Assembly (NCBI GenBank): GCA_036583965.1
Contig: JAZBQD010000027.1
Span: 26,357,001-26,421,000 of the forward strand
Length of the DNA: 64,000 bases
From: Prunella strophiata
Lineage: Eukaryota; Chordata; Aves; Passeriformes; Prunellidae
Direction: 5' to 3'
Shown: piece after piece, positions 1 to 12,690 of the stretch
Position numbering within the stretch: the stretch's first letter is position 1
Layout: every line of letters begins with the position of its first letter
Notes under the pieces: generated by a model
Told to the model about the DNA's origin: nothing
The model's input: only the letters and a program-made list of their open reading frames with translations
The model's database searches: none
Translations under genes and position numbers: made by a program

Positions 1-710
1 ATTCATCAACTTGTTTGGTGCTTCTTGGTGTGTTGTCCCTGCAGTGTCCAGGTGCTCCAGACTGGGGGGAGCATTTTGGAGAGCTTTGAGGCTGTTTAGG
101 AAAGCAGGTGAAAGCCAGTGGCCACCACGTGGTGCTTGGGGGTCAGTGGAAGGTTCTCCAAAGGTGCCTGCTGGTGAGGAAGGTGTTTTGGGATGCATTA
201 GTCCATGCCTTCTGGTACATTGGGCATTTCTTCAGCAGGTTGGTGCAGGAGCTGAATGGATCTTTCAAGCCCAGCTCAGATGCTCTCCATGCCTTCTTCT
301 TGAGAAGGATTTGGACCAAAGGTGCTGTGGAGGCCAGACAAGCCCCTCTGGCAGCACCTGGCTGCCAGCTGCCATGTTTAGTTAGCCTAGGCCTTGGAGC
401 TCCTTGGACTGGTATAGCACTGAAGATCTGAAGAGGATTTAAGTGGTATGAGAACTTGCAGAAGGTGCAGTCTGAATGTTCTCCCTATGCTATCCTAAGA
501 AAAGACAAGAGAAAGAGAAAAGCAAGTATTTGCTCTGATTTGCCTCTCTGGTTAAAGCCTCAGCCACAGATAGTATGAACATACCTCTTTTTACTGTGCA
601 GCCAGAAGGGGTAAGTGTGGCCTAAACTGGACTCAGCATGAGTATCAACCTGGTACATGGAGATATTGCCACTTTTCCTGGGCACAGGAGGCATTGAAAT
701 ACAGCCAAGT

Positions 711-741
711 CATCTTGATTTGAGTAGCTCAAATCAAGATG
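711..741. repeat. Perfect inverted repeat, 14-bp arms
   Basis: CATCTTGATTTGAG at 711-724 is followed by TAG and then by its exact reverse complement at 728-741. The 3-base loop gives a tight hairpin in RNA. It is not associated with any recognised transposon end. Confidence 0.95.
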
Positions 742-2609
742 TGTCCTCTCAGCTGGCTGGTAATGGTGCAACTGTCTCCTCCTCCTCTTAAGACTTGGGA
801 AAGTGAAGGCTCACAAGGTCTGAACAGCATCATTTTCAGGGCAAGCCTGAAGGTGTTGCACAGCAAGTGCCTGTGTGGTGTGGGTATGTCAGGGTGGCTG
901 TGCCACCAGGCTGAAGTGGACCCAGCTGTGTCAAAGCCTGGTGGCAGCTGCCTGGGGAAGGACTGAAAGAGGAGAGAGCCAGAGTGAAGTACCCCTGTGC
1001 TGGTGTACCTCCCAAATTTCCAGCAATGTGTTTGGTGATGCTCAGCACAAATTTTCTCACCCAGCTTGGGCAGCTTTTTTGGTCTGTGTTTAAACCTTTG
1101 CACTGTGCCTCAGTTTCCTCATCTGGGCAGAGGGGTTGGTGTGGGTTTGCTTCTGCTCTGGAGTGCAGTGAAGACAAATTCAGTCAAGCACTTTGAAGTC
1201 CTCTGATGAAAAGCACTGGAGAAGGACAGAGGCTTATTAATTGTTGTTGAGAATTATCTGTCAGTCCCACGTGAGGAGCTGCTGGCTGAAATTCTGCTGT
1301 CTGCTCTTCCTAGCAGAAGGTAGTGACAGTAGTGAGACGATGAGAGTGGGGCTGTCATTCTCACAGAAATCAGTCCTGAAGGCTGAAAACCTCCAGATTT
1401 CTGGGAGCAGTATGTCCAGGTTGTGAAGGGAGATGTGGCTCTGTCCTGGTACACCACTGTGAAGACTTGGCCAGCATTTCCTTTCAGGTACCAGTGGAGC
1501 CATGAAGATACAGGTACTTTTTGGCTAGTTGGTGGCTTTCCTCTTCTGGGATGGAGCTGCTGCCTGGGTTTTGGGTGCTTGACACTTTTGTTTACAGCAG
1601 CCCATGGGAGACTTAGAGACAGGTCTGTCAGCAAAACCAGGGAGTTGACCCTGTGTGTGCAAAACTGATGGCTCTTTGGAAGGCTGGATTTGTGCCTGAC
1701 TCAGTGACCTGATAAGCCTCTCCAGAGTGTTAAAACACAGCATTCTCTGCAGCTGTGAGACCCATGCTGGGGCAGCAATGAACCTCTTGGCTGTCTCACA
1801 CTCTGGTTGGATTCACACGTGTTTCAGAGTCTGCAGCGCTGTTGGATGGGCGGTTGGGGTGGGAGCTGCAGGTGCTGTGTCCACGTTGGTGATGCTGCCC
1901 AAAGAGCCTGTCCCTTACACCTTGGGGAAGGAGGCACAGGCTCCTCTTGGAGAGCCATGGAGGAGATTGCTGGGGGACAAAAGGCCCTTCTTTCCTCAAG
2001 CCATCTCACTGTCACCTCTGTGCTATCACCCTATTGAAAGGCTGGAGCATCGGCTTGGCCTGCAAGGTCTGACCTTTCTGATGGGGTGGGTTGTCTTCCT
2101 CAGCCTGAAGGGAATTTGGAGCTGGGAACTTGACTGCTGCAGATGATGTATCCCATAGTTTGGAAGCAGGGAGATCTCCATGCTCAGAAGCTGAGGCAGA
2201 GAGGGAGGAGCAGAAGTATGCCCTGGTGACAAACCTTGGTAGGACAGCACAGCCCCTGGCAGTGAAGGCCATGGAGAACTGGCTGACCTCAAACAAGTTG
2301 TGTGGATGAGCACTGATGACCAGAGCCTTGGCCATCCTCCTGGCTCCGCTGAAGCACCAACTTCCTCCCTGGTTGTGGTGGTGCCTATGTACATTCCTGT
2401 CCACCCACTCCAGCCAGGCTCAGGGGTTCTCTTCTGCTGCAGACTGGGATCTCCCAAACCTGTCTCCTCCTTGGGATCTGTCTCCTTTCCCCCAGCCCGT
2501 GCTTTCACACCCTGCCATGACACTGAACATCTTTCTCATGGATGAATTTGGCAGTGCCAGGCCCAGCTTTCTTGCCAGTGTGGCAACAGACACGGCTCTC
2601 AGCTTGTTA

Positions 2610-3130
2610 GACTGAAAGAATGTGCCGTTTTAATTAATGATATGTAAATATCCTTGAATGGGCCGCATTTGCATATTAAGAGAGATTTGCGGAATCTGCG
2701 GAGTAATATATTTTAATTAAGGATTAATTAAAAATAATGGGAATTTCATTTCGCCTGGCAGAATCTGTTTAGATCTTCGCACACGTCTGCTCGGGAGCCC
2801 GGCCGGCGCGCGCCGCCGGTGCCGCGGTCCGCGGCTGGGGCCGGCCGCCGGTGCCGCGCCGCTCCCGGCCGGGCCCCGGCACCCACGGCCGGGCCCCGCG
2901 GCCGCACGGCCGGGCTGCGGCTTCTCGGGCTGCTTTTTGATATTCTTTATGGCAAAATAAGCAAATGGCTGTGAGACACGGAACACTAGTTGTGTTGGCA
3001 ATTATGTTAATAGCATGCTATTAGGCTATGATTCTATATGAGCAATTGGGGAGAAGAAATGCCTTACTGAGAGAGAATGATACAACAGACGTCTGTCTTA
3101 TTGATATAGCTCCAGAGGAGCTTTCTGCGT
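2610..3130. promoter_or_regulatory. Candidate enhancer island with homeodomain and octamer motifs
   Basis: AT-rich blocks at 2610-2790 and 2930-3130 flank a very GC-rich core. They contain an exact octamer ATTTGCAT (2667-2674), TTAATTAA, the 17-bp TAATTAAGGATTAATTA (2714-2730) and several further TAAT cores. The style (AT-rich, motif-dense, isolated CpGs) suggests a conserved noncoding element, but conservation cannot be seen here. Confidence 0.45.
2790..2930. other. CpG-dense GC-rich block inside an AT-rich island
   Basis: About 140 bp are almost entirely G and C, with many CpGs. CCGCCGGTGCCGCG occurs twice (near 2813 and 2847), and ACGGCCGGGC-type units recur near 2887 and 2906, suggesting internal duplication. 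It could be a small CpG island or a GC-biased minisatellite expansion. No promoter elements are recognised. Confidence 0.7.
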
Positions 3131-3989
3131 AATTACACTCGGCCACTTTTCGGAGGTGGGGGAGAGGCTGTGGCCACAGGGTGGAGGGGAGAGTGGCCCC
3201 CTGCATGTGCCCACATCTGAGGCAGAGATGCATTGGGATGCCCTCATGATGCTTCCAGGAGGGATTTGTTACCCAGCTGCAGCAGGCTGGTGTCCGAATG
3301 TCCAGTGAGCTGCTTGGTGTTTTGCTGTGGATGGTCTTGCAGAAAGGATTTGTCCTGCATCGGTGGCCCAAGGGTCACAGGGGAGCTCTGGGGACCTTGG
3401 CTGGACACTGTAACTTGGTTATTTTGATGCCTCAGGTTTGAGCTTTTATATTTTTCAGATTCTGCACTGCCTTAGTGTGTGGGTCTGGGCTTCATGTTAG
3501 GGGATGGTGAGATCTCTTCACAGAGTAGGGAGACAAAACAGTTCCTTCTCTAGCTGGGGATCAAGGACAGCCCATCCAGATCTCAGGCCCAAGAGCATAA
3601 ACAACAGTGGACTGAAGAGAAAAACAAGAAGGATGGGACTTCATGGGCTAAAGCTGTAATTGGACAATTGTGCTGCCTAAGGTGGATCTGTTGAGGCCTC
3701 CTAATAAATCCGTACTTTATTCTTTAGCTCCTTCTAGTCTCTGTTCTAGGTCAGCCTTCACAAGGCATCGGTTTGAACCATGGTGATGGGGGGCATCAGT
3801 GGGGAACCTCGTGGCTTCTTTGGAAAGTTGGCTGCCAAGCCAGGCAGATAGACAGGTGGCTCTGGTGGGACTGGCGAGGAGCGGGGTGGCTCTTGAGAGC
3901 TTGAGGTGGGCGGGGAGCAGCATGGGAGAGCAGGGAAGGGCTGGGGTGCTGCTCCCTCCATCCCACCCGCCTTTTCCCGGCGCTAAGCC
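3131..3989. other. Intronic stretch with nothing recognised
   Basis: Ordinary mixed-composition sequence. No gene, transposon or repeat is evident. Confidence 0.7.
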
Positions 3990-4445
3990 GGCTGCAGCGT
4001 ATCGAATGCAAATGGAGAAAATGCAGTTTGTGGTAAGTGTCCGCTAATAAATAACCTCCGAGTCTTCTCCCTATCAGCCAGTGACATCCTGCATTTCTCT
4101 TCCCCGCCGCACCAGCCCAAGACATTTAATGATGTGGTGCTCCTTACGGGATGTGCCGCCCATGCTAAATACCTCCAGCCTTCACAAAATGGTGGGCAGG
4201 GAGCCCCGCCGCCCCGGGCACAAAGGTCAGCGGTGGCGGCCGCCCCGCAGCCCCTCCTGCCCCCGGCGCCGCTGCCGACCCCTCCGCCGCGCTCGCTGGA
4301 GGATTTCATTAACTGCACCAAGTAAAAAATAATCAATTTCAGATGTTCCCAGTGTTTGTGGTAATGGCCTCTCTAACCATTCTGATTAGCCGAGTGAAAT
4401 GGAATTTTTCTTTTAAATTACAGCGCGTTGACATTAAATATAGGG
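3990..4445. promoter_or_regulatory. Candidate enhancer island
   Basis: Contains an octamer ATGCAAAT (4006-4013), an AATAATCAATTTCAG stretch and several TAAT/ATTA cores. A CpG-rich patch lies at 4195-4300. It borders a pyrimidine-rich segment, 4490-4700. Confidence 0.4.
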
Positions 4446-4663
4446 AAACTTTGTGTGTGCAGGGGGAGGGGACAGGCTTTCTACATTCATCCCTGTCCTT
4501 TCTCCCCCCTCTTCCATCACTCCCCTTATCTTTCCATCACCCCCTCCCCAATCACTCCGAAATCTCCAGCGACTTCTTTCTGCTGCCCACCAGACTGGAT
4601 TGGTTTTCTACACTGGGCTTTGTGAAACGTTTTCTGATATTTCAAACTGGTCAGGGTGCATTT

Positions 4664-4699
4664 CCCCCCCCCCCCCCCCCCCCCTTTTTTTTTTTTTTT
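4664..4699 (+). repeat. C21-T15 homopolymer junction
   Basis: A run of 21 C is followed directly by 15 T, giving a 36-bp pure pyrimidine strand. The count depends on sequencing accuracy in homopolymers. Confidence 0.85.
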
Positions 4700-7600
4700 G
4701 ACCTTTTTTGTAAAATTTTTTAATACTTTCCACGATGCTTTTGGCCTGGGGCCAGTGCCACCACCAGGCTGGGCTTCTTCCCTCCATCCTCTTGGCTTCT
4801 TCTCCTCCATCCTCTTCTTGCTTCAGTGTTGCTACTCTCCCTTTTTGCTTTCCAGTTTCCTTGTGGATCCTGAGCAGTGCAGTGCAGAATGAAACAGGGA
4901 GAGCCCTGGCCATGTGCCTTGGGGATGATGCTGGGCTCCTTCCTCCTCACCTCCCCTCCCTGCACCCCTTCTCTCTACCCCAGGCTGCATTTTTCAGACT
5001 TCAACTAAGCCTGCAGCAGCTCTTCCATTATTTATTCTATTTTTTAAATTTATTTTTCATGTCTTTTGCCCCCACCTCCCTCTACTGGCCCTGTGGCCAG
5101 CACGTGGTGGACGCCAGTGTGGCAGGGCTTTGGACTTCTCCTTTTGATAAGCTGTCATCCCCTGGCCTCGTGCAGGGATTTGATCAGAGCGCTCTCTCGA
5201 CCCCGTGGAAGACATTAAACACCCTCCCAGACCCTTTTCTCTGTCTCCATCTCTGAACCTTTCACTCTCCTTTAATGAGAATTTCTCCTAATTATTTCAG
5301 TGGCTGCAGCACAGGGACCGCAGTGTAGTTAGATCTTGATACCAGGACGTGACTGTTATGCTGATAAAGGCAAAAGATCAATAATTTAGGCCCTAGCGTT
5401 AATGGCAGAGCTGAGAGCTTAAGTGTCTGTATTCAGGTTTAGTCCTGAAGGTTCCTGGAGTATTAATGATTTCCAGAGGAATTCCCCCCCTTCCTCTTTC
5501 CCTGTGCTGCCGTTGCTTTTTCCCTAGTCCTGTCTTTAAGCCCCCCTTTCTCCTCATATATTTAATTTTGTTTTGTTTTTCCTCATTGTTTCCCTGCTCT
5601 GCAGCCCTTCTGCTTTACTTTTGGGTTACCCCTTTCACAATTTATCCTCTGTGTTAGGAAACCAAGGGAGGGGGGGAAACTCGAGTCAGGAAGAAGCATT
5701 GAAGAAGGGGTAAAAAAATGATCCATTCCTTTCCATTTTGCTTTGGAGACTGCATGATTGCCTTCTGGAGGTCTCTGTGATGGAGGTGGTGCTGCAGGTG
5801 GGGCTCTGCCTTCTTGCTTGCTGGATTTTCTCCCCCAGGCCAGCATGTCTGAGCAGATCCAGAGCCTACTGGAAGTGTGTTTGGAGGCCCAGGGTGGGAA
5901 AGGGGAAGTCTGAGAGAAGAGAGAGGGGTAGGAAACATAAACCAGTTTTCTAGTGGTTCATAAGCACTTTCCTCATAGTTTCTTTTTTTTTTTTTTTTTT
6001 TTTTTTTTCCCAGCCTGTTAGTACTTGAGAATTCAGGAAATACTGAGTTGATTTGAAGAAAGATGACAAATGATGAAGGGAAATTGGGGGATAAAGACTG
6101 TAACTTAGCCATGAGGAGCCCTGCCTGGGAAACACTGCTGCATGCATTAGCTGGTTAATAGGAATTTTGCCTGGGATTATCTCCATTCTGATTAGGGAAG
6201 TAAGGCTTAGGGGTGTGTGGATGGTATGGCTTTTTGGTCTGTTTGGCACCCTGGGGTGTCCTTTGCTGCAAAGGGAATGGGAAGGATTTCTTGAGAGTTG
6301 CAGAGCATCCCTCTCCTGCAGTTCTCCAGGTCTCTCCTGAGGACCTCTCCTCCTCTGCCATCCCCAGTCCAAGATCTGGGCAGGAAGTGGCAGAGCTTCC
6401 TCTGTCCTAGCAGTGTCAAGAAGCATCTCATATGTCCTGAGTGCCACAAACCAGACTCCCCAGAGGAGCTGGAAATACTGGTTTGTGTTTTCTAAGGATA
6501 TCTGAAACCATGGGGGAAACCTCAGTGCTGAGGCTCGCTCTTTGCTGAGGATCAGCACTGCTCTGTGTTGTACTTTCTTTTCTGATATGTTGTGATTCTC
6601 ATGGAGCTTTGAGGGGGAGAAAAAGTCCAAAAATGCAAGTACTGCACTGAAGCTGGCAGCATTGCCAACGCCACTGAGCTCTTCCTTCCAGCTGCAGAGC
6701 TGGTATCTGCTCTGGTTTGTTCTCTTTGCTGGCAGCTGAAGAGTCACACTGGCATCCTGGGCACACAGTGCTCCTTTGCACACTCAGGCAGAGCAGGCTG
6801 GGCCTTGCTGAACACTCCTGGAGCTCCACAGTCCAGCTGGCTCCTCCTCACCAGCTCCCCTTGGCAGGGCAAGCCAGAGTATAAATTAGTTTCAACTTAC
6901 TGTAGTCACTGAAGTATGGAAATATAGCTGGGGACATGCAGGGAAAACATCTGGGCAGTGCAAAAGGGCTTGTTGGCTTTTATGGGATGGCATGAGTTGG
7001 GGCTGGGAGTGAGCAACCTCAACAGCAGATTTTTTTTCAAAGAACAAAGAAGTGCTTGAGTGCTGCCTAGTTCTGTGCTGGTTACAGAAACACGTTTATG
7101 TGTGTGTATGTGTGTCTGTGCACACTTGTAATTGCATGTGTAGGAACACTGATGTGGAATGATGGGAATGTGAGCTGTTGGCCTGGTGTATAAGAAGCTG
7201 TGTTGTAGAGGTGTTCCAGGGGGTAAAGGAACCTCATGCAGGATGGGAGGCCATATGTTACATGTCCTCATGGAGGGTAAGGGATGATGTGTCCTCATCC
7301 CAAATACTTCCTTTGATTGCTGATAAAAGAGAGACTGATCTCATTGGGAATGTGGCCACCAGGACCAGTTCCCTGGTGTCACAAGGTCATCTCCTTATTG
7401 ATGACGACCTGTTATCCAGGCAAGAAACTTGAGCACCATCTTCAGTGTCACCTTGTATTTCCTCCTTGCTTTTCCTAGCAAGTCCCCATTCATTCTCCTG
7501 GGCAGGAGGTTCAGCAGCCACCTGATGTTCCTTGCTTGAGTGTTTCCTGGTTGAGTTGGGTGTTTACACCTGGATATTTGATAGCAAATCCAGTTGACTT

Positions 7601-10589
7601 CAGTAGGAAGGTATCTCAGGCTGCCCAAGGTGTGTGTTGGATTTGCCAGGCTCACTTAGGAGGTTGGTTTTTGGATGCTCTTGTCATAGGTTGAGTATTT
7701 TTTTAGAGCTTGTCTCTTCAGCAAGCTTTGGAGAGAAGAATACTTTTAGGGACAAATGTGAGTAGCTGTAGGCTTTTCAAGCCACCAAACTGGTGGTGGA
7801 GTAGGGGAGGATTGCAAAGCTCTGCTGATATTTGTGGTGGGTAGCCCTGGGGAGCAGGTATTTGTATCAGAAATGTTAATAGAGAGGCTGAATTGAATCG
7901 TGCATGCTGTCGGGGGAGCAGTAAAAGCCATTTACAAAAGAAGGCAAGAGAAGATCAGTAGAAATGCACACAAACCCTAAAAATCCCAATGTGATGCCTG
8001 AATAATCGCCCATTTGTCTGGGGAAGGAGATTAATCCAGCCAGGGTTCAGTTTAACAGGATTATTGAATGGGGTGGGAGGGAAGCAGAGGGAAAAAAGCT
8101 CTGGGATTTTTCCATATGACTTCAGACCATGGATGTTTCTTTTCCAATGGCCCCAGCAGGATGGGGAAGTGTCAGGAGCTGGGCTGGCTTTGCTGGATGT
8201 CAGTGGCTGAGCTGTGGTGGAACAGTTGGGATCATGGAGGTCTGGCCTGGTCCTTCCTTCTGTGTTGCCTCACTGGTCAGTTTGGAGCTCTCTGGGGTGC
8301 CTGATGGAATATGCTCCTTGTGAGGAGCTGAAATTGACAATTCAGTGGGTTTTAACCCTACCCAACCAACAATATGAAGTCCAGCTGTGTCTCCATGGGG
8401 GCTGCCATCAGGTCATTTGTGTCCTTTGCAATGCTACTGAAAGTGGCTGTCTTTGAAGAAATCAGGACAGAGAAATGGGGGGAATTTTGGGGTGGAACAC
8501 AGACCATCATCAGCCTCTGCTGAAGGGTATGGAAGGGACTTCTGATGGGGTTGGAGTAGCCATTCAGTCACCAAGGGAGCATCCTGCCTCCTGAATCACC
8601 TGGTGTTGATGAAAACCCTTTCACTGGGGTCAGGTCCTAGAAGGTGTTTGGGAACAAGATGTTTTCTGTCTGTCTGTGCTTGGCTGCCTTGTGCCCCTGA
8701 TCATGGCAACTCTCCTGTCATAGGCTTCTTTCTAGGCATTAATGTGTTTTCTTCTTAAAGCAGCTTTTTACCCTTAAAAACAGAGAGATAGCATGGATGA
8801 GAAGGGAGACAGTGCTGCTGCCTCCACCATGTCCCCACAAAGCAGATCACACAAAACTAAAGCAAAAGGAGAAAGTGTTCTTGTGGCATTGCCTACATTT
8901 ATGTGTGTGTCTGTGTCTCTTTGTGCACTGCTTCATATTAGCTGCAGTTGCTCTATAGTGCTCCCAGAGAGCTGTTGATGTATGTCAGGTACTGAAACTT
9001 CTTTAGAGCTTACCTTATGTGTAGGATATCTGGTGATCAGGAGAAGAAGCAGAAGGATAAAAGTGGGAGGAAAACCAAGGGGGACAGCTCTGGCTGTCCG
9101 TTGTGCAGTATCTTCCTCCCTACCCTCCCCTGTCTTGGCTCTTCAGGTGAATATCTATTTGTAAGTCTTTCAATGGGATCTCTCTTTTTTGGAAGAGGGA
9201 GAGCAGTGCTGGAGCTCCTGTCTTTTTGGGTGGTGGTGAATGTGTTCAGGGTAGGGTGGGATAAACAAGTTCCATGCCACTCACATAAACATAGGTGACT
9301 GTTGCTGTTTCATAAAGGCCATTTTCCCCTTTTTTATGCATCTTAATCCACAGTTTATTTAAAAAAAACTCTCTGCAAGCAGCATCACCTCTTACAGATG
9401 TGTAAGAGGAATAACATGGTGTTGCCTTCCAACCACTCTTTCTTCAGCCTGTCCTGCTCTCCTGTGCTGTGCAGCAGAACCCTGTGTCCTTTTCCAGGCC
9501 ATACTTGCTTCTCATTTTCCCACTCCCAGATGGCTCTGGGACTCTGACACTTCCCACTCTCCATGCCCACCTTGCTCCCTTCCACTGCTCAGTTTCTTCC
9601 AGCTCCATTTATTCAGCCATGCCTGCAAGGAGCTGAGGGCTGGGAGAAGACAGAGTCATCTGCATCCATACCTGCATTTCCCTGAGGAATACTGTGAGCA
9701 TTTTCTCACAGTGTAGCCTGTGTCTCTCCAAAACCCCACTGGAGGGCTGCAGGACACAAATCTGCCCAAATGTTGAAGCTGGGAGCTGGCTGAGGTGTTC
9801 CCCTGAACAGTGCTTGTTCTGGAAGGAGATAGGTGTGATGGAGCCTCAGCAGCACATCTGGTGCCCTGTCCCCGCAAGGCAAGCCCTGTGCACTGGGCAG
9901 GATGTTTGCTTTTGGTACCACACTGAGAATCCTCTGTCTTCAACATGGGGATACAGAGGTGGAAGGCTGAGGAGTCCTGGAAGATTCAGGAGTCTTCCAG
10001 CACAGATATTGTCCTTCCACTTCTGGCACATGCCATGCTTCAGTGTAGCTGCTAATACTCCTCAGAGCCTGTTCTGAGGAACAGTGTTTCCCTGCCTAGG
10101 CTGGGAGCTTTCCTTCGATGATTCTGTGGGATGGCTGAAGGCTGCACCCCAAGGCAAGCAGCCAGGTGGGGCTGCCTCTTTCCTAATGTCTGGTCCTTCT
10201 TAAGTCATTTAAATAGCAAATGAACTCCAGCAGGCTCTGCAGAAGGGTGAGGTTGGGGCTCTGCTTGTCCGTTTTTTTCCCCATGCCAGGGATGTGCTGA
10301 GCCAGGGATGAATGATTGGGAATCAACAAGGTGTTTAAACACCAGAATTGAAATTAATGTCCCCTCATTGCTGGTGAGGTTGCCAATACATTACAGCAAG
10401 CACCTTCCCAAAGTGAAATGAATGTTTGTTTATCCTCATGAAATATACATCAAAACATGTTGGTGGGAGAGGCTGCTAACGAGAGCCGGACGGCTTTCCC
10501 TTCACTCCCATCTGGGAGCAGGCACTGCTCCTCTCCTTTCCTTCCCTTCCCTCTCTGGGCCTGAGTTTTGAAGCCTACCCCATCCCCAG
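4700..10589. other. Intronic stretch, largely featureless
   Basis: Apart from the poly(T) at 5983-6008 and a GT-rich patch at 7095-7125, I see only unremarkable sequence. The frame open on the minus strand at 5950-6783 includes the poly(T) as lysines and resembles no known protein. Confidence 0.65.
5983..6008 (+). repeat. Poly(T), 26 bp
   Basis: Single-base run, followed by CCCAG. No retroposon body is recognisable on either side. Confidence 0.9.
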
Positions 10590-10995
10590 CTGTGTATCCA
10601 AAAGCATTAATACGGCTTTAATGAAAACTCCGGTTGATCTGTCCAAAGATATTGATGAGTGGTCCTCAATGGTATTAATCTTCTCATTGCGGGAGGAAAT
10701 GAAGGCAGCGAGCGGGGCCGTCAGGTGCTGCTGCAGCACGAGGGTGAGCCAGGAGCAGGGATGGTCATGGCCAGCCTGGCCCTGCCTCCAGGGCTGCACC
10801 TTCTCCTGCTGCTGCCTGGCTTTTTCATTTGGTTCTGGTTCTCTCAGAAACTGGAAATGAAGGGTGGACTGCGCGCCGCGATTCCAGGCCGGTATTTAAC
10901 ATTCAAATCATTAAATTTCCGCCAATAAATCCATTACTGTTAATTATATTGAAGGGGCTAACGATCCGTCGACAATATTCCACCATTGATTCCCA
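10590..10995. promoter_or_regulatory. Candidate enhancer island
   Basis: Two AT-rich blocks (10600-10700 and 10880-10995) carry ATTAATACGG, GGTATTAATC, TTAATTATAT and a run of rare CpGs (AACGATCCGTCGAC). A GC-rich spacer separates them. Confidence 0.4.
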
Positions 10996-11129
10996 TTCCT
11001 GTCCAATGGCCACCTCACCTCCAGCCCCTGCCAGGCTGTGGTTTTGGGGGTTTCCTCCCCTCCTTTGCAGCTTTCTCCGTGGCACGGTGCTCCTGCCATC
11101 CCCTTCTCCCCTGAGCGCAGGCTGCTCCT

Positions 11130-11320
11130 CGATAGGAACACGCTACACTTCTTTATGGCTTATGGCAAACTGCCTTGATTACTTCTACTGTTGTACCCAT
11201 TATGTGAATTAAATATGTATTCAGTTGCATGCTGCTTGCGTTGTTATTGCAGGGTGACATATGGTAGTGACTCAATTAGAATGAAACTAGCATTAGATAA
11301 CCCTTCTGATTACATGCATC
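11130..11320. promoter_or_regulatory. Candidate enhancer island
   Basis: AT-rich, non-repetitive sequence with GTGAATTAAATATG, ACTCAATTAGAATG and CATTAGATAACC, close to the preceding island. The two may form one regulatory module. Confidence 0.38.
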
Positions 11321-12354
11321 CCAGCCCGCTCGGCAGCCTGGCTGCTGCCGCCACCGCCGCTGCCTCGCCCGATCTCCCGTTAGCTGCAGGTCCCATGAGC
11401 CATCGGCAGGTCCAGAGGTGGGCTGCAGGCAGGAGGAGGCTGTGCAGGGTGGCTCTGTGGCCCGTGGGTGCCGTTGTGCTGCCTGCAGCAGGGGGGATGC
11501 TGGCACTGATGCTCACAGCGATGTTCGCAGCAGCGCGGCGACGCATTGTTTGCACGCCGGGCTTTCCGTCCCAACCCTGCTTTACCTTTCCTTGGCAGTA
11601 GTGCCTGCGTGTTTCAGAACCCAGAAATTCCCAAGCACAGGGTGTGTCCACTGATGGGAAGCAGTGCCACCCCTTCCAAGCACCCGTTGGCACCAGGATG
11701 ATGCTCCCAATGTTTGATGTTGTCCTCAAAGCAGCAGCAGAAAGCACCCAAGTTTGGTTTGGTACGTGGCTGCTTCTGGCTGCTGAATGGCACCAAGCTT
11801 TCTGTAAAGGAAAGGGATCAAATGGTCAGTGCTGGTGTTTTCCTGCCTTCCCTCTCTCTGTGAAAGTGCCTGGTGAGGATGTCTTGGTGGGAGCTGGGTG
11901 TTTGGGGCTTTCAGCAGGGCAGTGCTGGGTGGCTTTGGCACTGCTGCCCTCTGGTGCCACGTTGGTTGCTCCCCGGGGAGCCCTGGTGCACCTTCACTGG
12001 AACTAGAGCATCTTCTGCTTCCTCAGTTTCCTTGTGCCCTGCAAAAACCAGCCTGAATCTTACATGTCTTGAAGCTAGGAAGACTGGGTTTCCCTGCACG
12101 CTGCTTCCATCACTTCTGTCCATTGGAGGGCTCTGCTGCAGGCACAGCAGAAGATGCTGCTGGTCCTGCAGGCAAGTCTCCAGCCTTGAATTTTGATAAC
12201 CAAAACCTGGAAGGTTTGGCTATTCCACACAACAGCCAAACTTGCTGTGTCTGTCCACAGGGCATTGGGTCTCCCCAGAGCTTGGGGACAGAATAAAGCA
12301 AATTGTGAGCCCTCCCCCTTGCTCCAAACCCACTGATTTTTCTCTGTAGCTCTG

Positions 12355-12690
12355 GAATTGTTTGTCAGCAAATCCTGATGCAAAAGTAAATAGGAAATGG
12401 ATTAATTGTATAAGCATGTGTGGGTTTCAGAAACAAATCCCAGCCTGTTTGCAAACATTTCTCTCTAGGGGTTGCTCTCTGGTTAGTCCCAGCGCCCAGT
12501 TTCCCCTCTCGTGTTGGGCAAAGGAAGGGCCTCTTTTTTTTTACTTTAATAAAGCGAATAATGGCAGCAATCAACGAGCAAATAACATACTTCCCAGTGA
12601 CAGGACTGAGCTAAATACAAATTTTATCTGGGTACATATATAGCTATTGAGAGGGATGTTTATGAATGGGAAATAATACAGCTCGACAAA
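12355..12690. promoter_or_regulatory. Candidate enhancer island
   Basis: Includes GGATTAATT (12399-12407), AATAAAGCGAATAATGG, CAATCAACG and a run through ATATATAGCTATTG. The middle (12440-12530) is ordinary. Confidence 0.35.

Noticed and set aside
5950..6783. 277-codon minus-strand frame
   Set aside because: Includes the poly(T) tract read as lysines, shows no domain or family similarity I recognise, and has no promoter or splice context.
10085..10140. Possible further CR1 tail (GATGATTCTGTGGG)
   Set aside because: The match is limited to a short word, with none of the adjoining CR1 sequence.
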